NCBI GenBank assembly: GCA_002393195.1
Contig: DGIK01000072.1
Coordinates: 1-24,701, forward strand
Length of the DNA stretch: 24,701 nt
Origin: Bacteroidales bacterium UBA3824
GTDB taxonomy: Bacteria; Bacteroidota; Bacteroidia; Bacteroidales; UBA3824
Direction of reading: 5' to 3'
This document shows, in pieces, positions 24,081 to 24,701 of the stretch. Each line of letters starts with the position of its first letter. Within the stretch, counting starts at the first letter, position 1. The translations under genes and the position numbers were made by a program. The notes beneath the pieces are model-generated. The model worked only from the letters and a program-made list of their open reading frames with translations, did no database searches and was not told where the DNA came from.

Positions 24081-24701
24081 TTAATCCCAAATTTTGTATG
24101 TCGCGTTATGGTGATTTCTCATGTTAGAAGGTGGTAGGTTCATATAATTACCATAATGTTCTCTCAGAAATTTTGTTGGATTATTAATCGAAGACAATTC
24201 GATTCCTTCAAATTCTATGTTTGAAACTGGAAAAATGGTATTAAAGTCATATCTCCAATCCCATTTTGTACCTAATGGATACATAAGTTTTTTATTATTT
24301 CCAAAAATTTTGCATAAGCAACGTATAATTGGGAAAAACATTCCATCACAAATGATATAAAATAATTTGGCTAACTTAATACGTTTTTTATAAATATTTT
24401 TTTCAACAAAGCAATGATGGATTGCATACGCTAACCAATGAATACTTTTGTTCAATCCTATTTCCATTGCAAAAATATCAATTTGTAATCCTCGATATTT
24501 TCTAATGTTATGTAATGTGCTGTCTTGAAGATACTCGCTTTTTAAATCTCTCAAAACAATCCAACATCCTAAGTATCCATCATCTGTTTTATGATTTTGT
24601 AATACATATTGAGGATGCGGGTTTGATTCTAAATAGTTATTTAATGCATTTAAATGTTTTCTTGAAATTATTATATCCACATCATCATCCCAAGGTATAA
24701 A
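24081..24701 (-). CDS. LicD-family phosphotransferase, 5' end beyond the window
   Basis: The frame stays open to the window edge, so the start is missing and at least 206 residues are present. The edge encodes FIPWDDDVDI, the defining LicD/fukutin nucleotidyltransferase-fold motif. GLQIDIFAME, FPVSNIEFEGIEL and LREHYGNYMNLPPSNMRNHH follow in the family order. An apparent internal start at 24680 is the Val codon of that motif and is not a real start. LicD transfers phosphocholine from CDP-choline to surface glycans; the homologues fukutin and FKRP transfer ribitol-5-phosphate from CDP-ribitol. With TarI- and TagF-like genes in the operon, a polyol phosphate is a reasonable donor. It lies 23 bases before the chosen start of the fusion gene. 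Confidence 0.9.
   Translation of the reverse strand, partial: FIPWDDDVDIIISRKHLNALNNYLESNPHPQYVLQNHKTDDGYLGCWIVLRDLKSEYLQDSTLHNIRKYRGLQIDIFAMEIGLNKSIHWLAYAIHHCFVEKNIYKKRIKLAKLFYIICDGMFFPIIRCLCKIFGNNKKLMYPLGTKWDWRYDFNTIFPVSNIEFEGIELSSINNPTKFLREHYGNYMNLPPSNMRNHHNATYKIWD

Noticed and set aside
24058..24090. Upstream start for the TagD-Gfo/Idh fusion
   Set aside because: The added residues precede the canonical TagD start (VITYGTYD) and would overlap the LicD gene; the Met at 24057 fits the family.

Overview
The window looks like a Bacteroidota chromosome, most probably a Bacteroidales species from a gut-like habitat. Several upstream regions carry a TAnnTTTG box (the Bacteroidota -7 element). 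Start codons generally lack a strong Shine-Dalgarno sequence. The gene content (GH97 and GH78 glycosidases, a BT0820-like HAD protein, an ArsP_2-type exporter, an AAA/DUF4143 ATPase) is typical of that group. The genus cannot be fixed from the sequence alone. No rRNA, tRNA or CRISPR array was seen.

Left half (1-12610): ordinary, moderately GC-rich chromosome. A GT2 glycosyltransferase and a GH78-like alpha-L-rhamnosidase lie head to tail on the minus strand. Divergent from them is a plus-strand pair, a lipoprotein and a large exported TPR-like protein. Between that pair and a convergent DUF4143 ATPase lie two REP-like palindromes and a strong hairpin terminator. Upstream of the ATPase promoter is a four-copy direct repeat with an exact 33-bp period. 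Next come a minus-strand trio (lipoprotein, HAD protein, ArsP_2-type exporter) and a divergent plus-strand GH97 enzyme whose residues fit the retaining alpha-galactosidase branch.

Boundary (about 12616-13967): an IS256-like insertion sequence with its terminal repeat present twice at each end. Its transposase frame has no start codon unless an A8 run is crossed by a -1 shift or slippage. The element starts five bases after the GH97 stop and cuts off the 3' part of an endonuclease/exonuclease/phosphatase-family lipoprotein gene. The missing part is not on the other side, so the insertion went with a deletion or recombination.

Right half (13942-24701): a long, visibly AT-rich minus-strand operon with mostly overlapping genes. 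In transcription order it encodes a LicD-family transferase (cut by the window edge), a TagD-like cytidylyltransferase fused to a Gfo/Idh-type domain, an SDR reductase, a TagF/TagB-like polyol-phosphate transferase, a Wzx flippase, a Wzy-like polymerase, GT2 and GT4 glycosyltransferases, an IspD/TarI-type cytidylyltransferase, an extended-SDR epimerase, and the truncated EEP gene. Together they describe a Wzx/Wzy-dependent surface polysaccharide decorated with, or built from, glycerol- or ribitol-phosphate-like units. This is teichoic-acid chemistry in a Gram-negative organism. The set also resembles the human ISPD/fukutin CDP-ribitol pathway.
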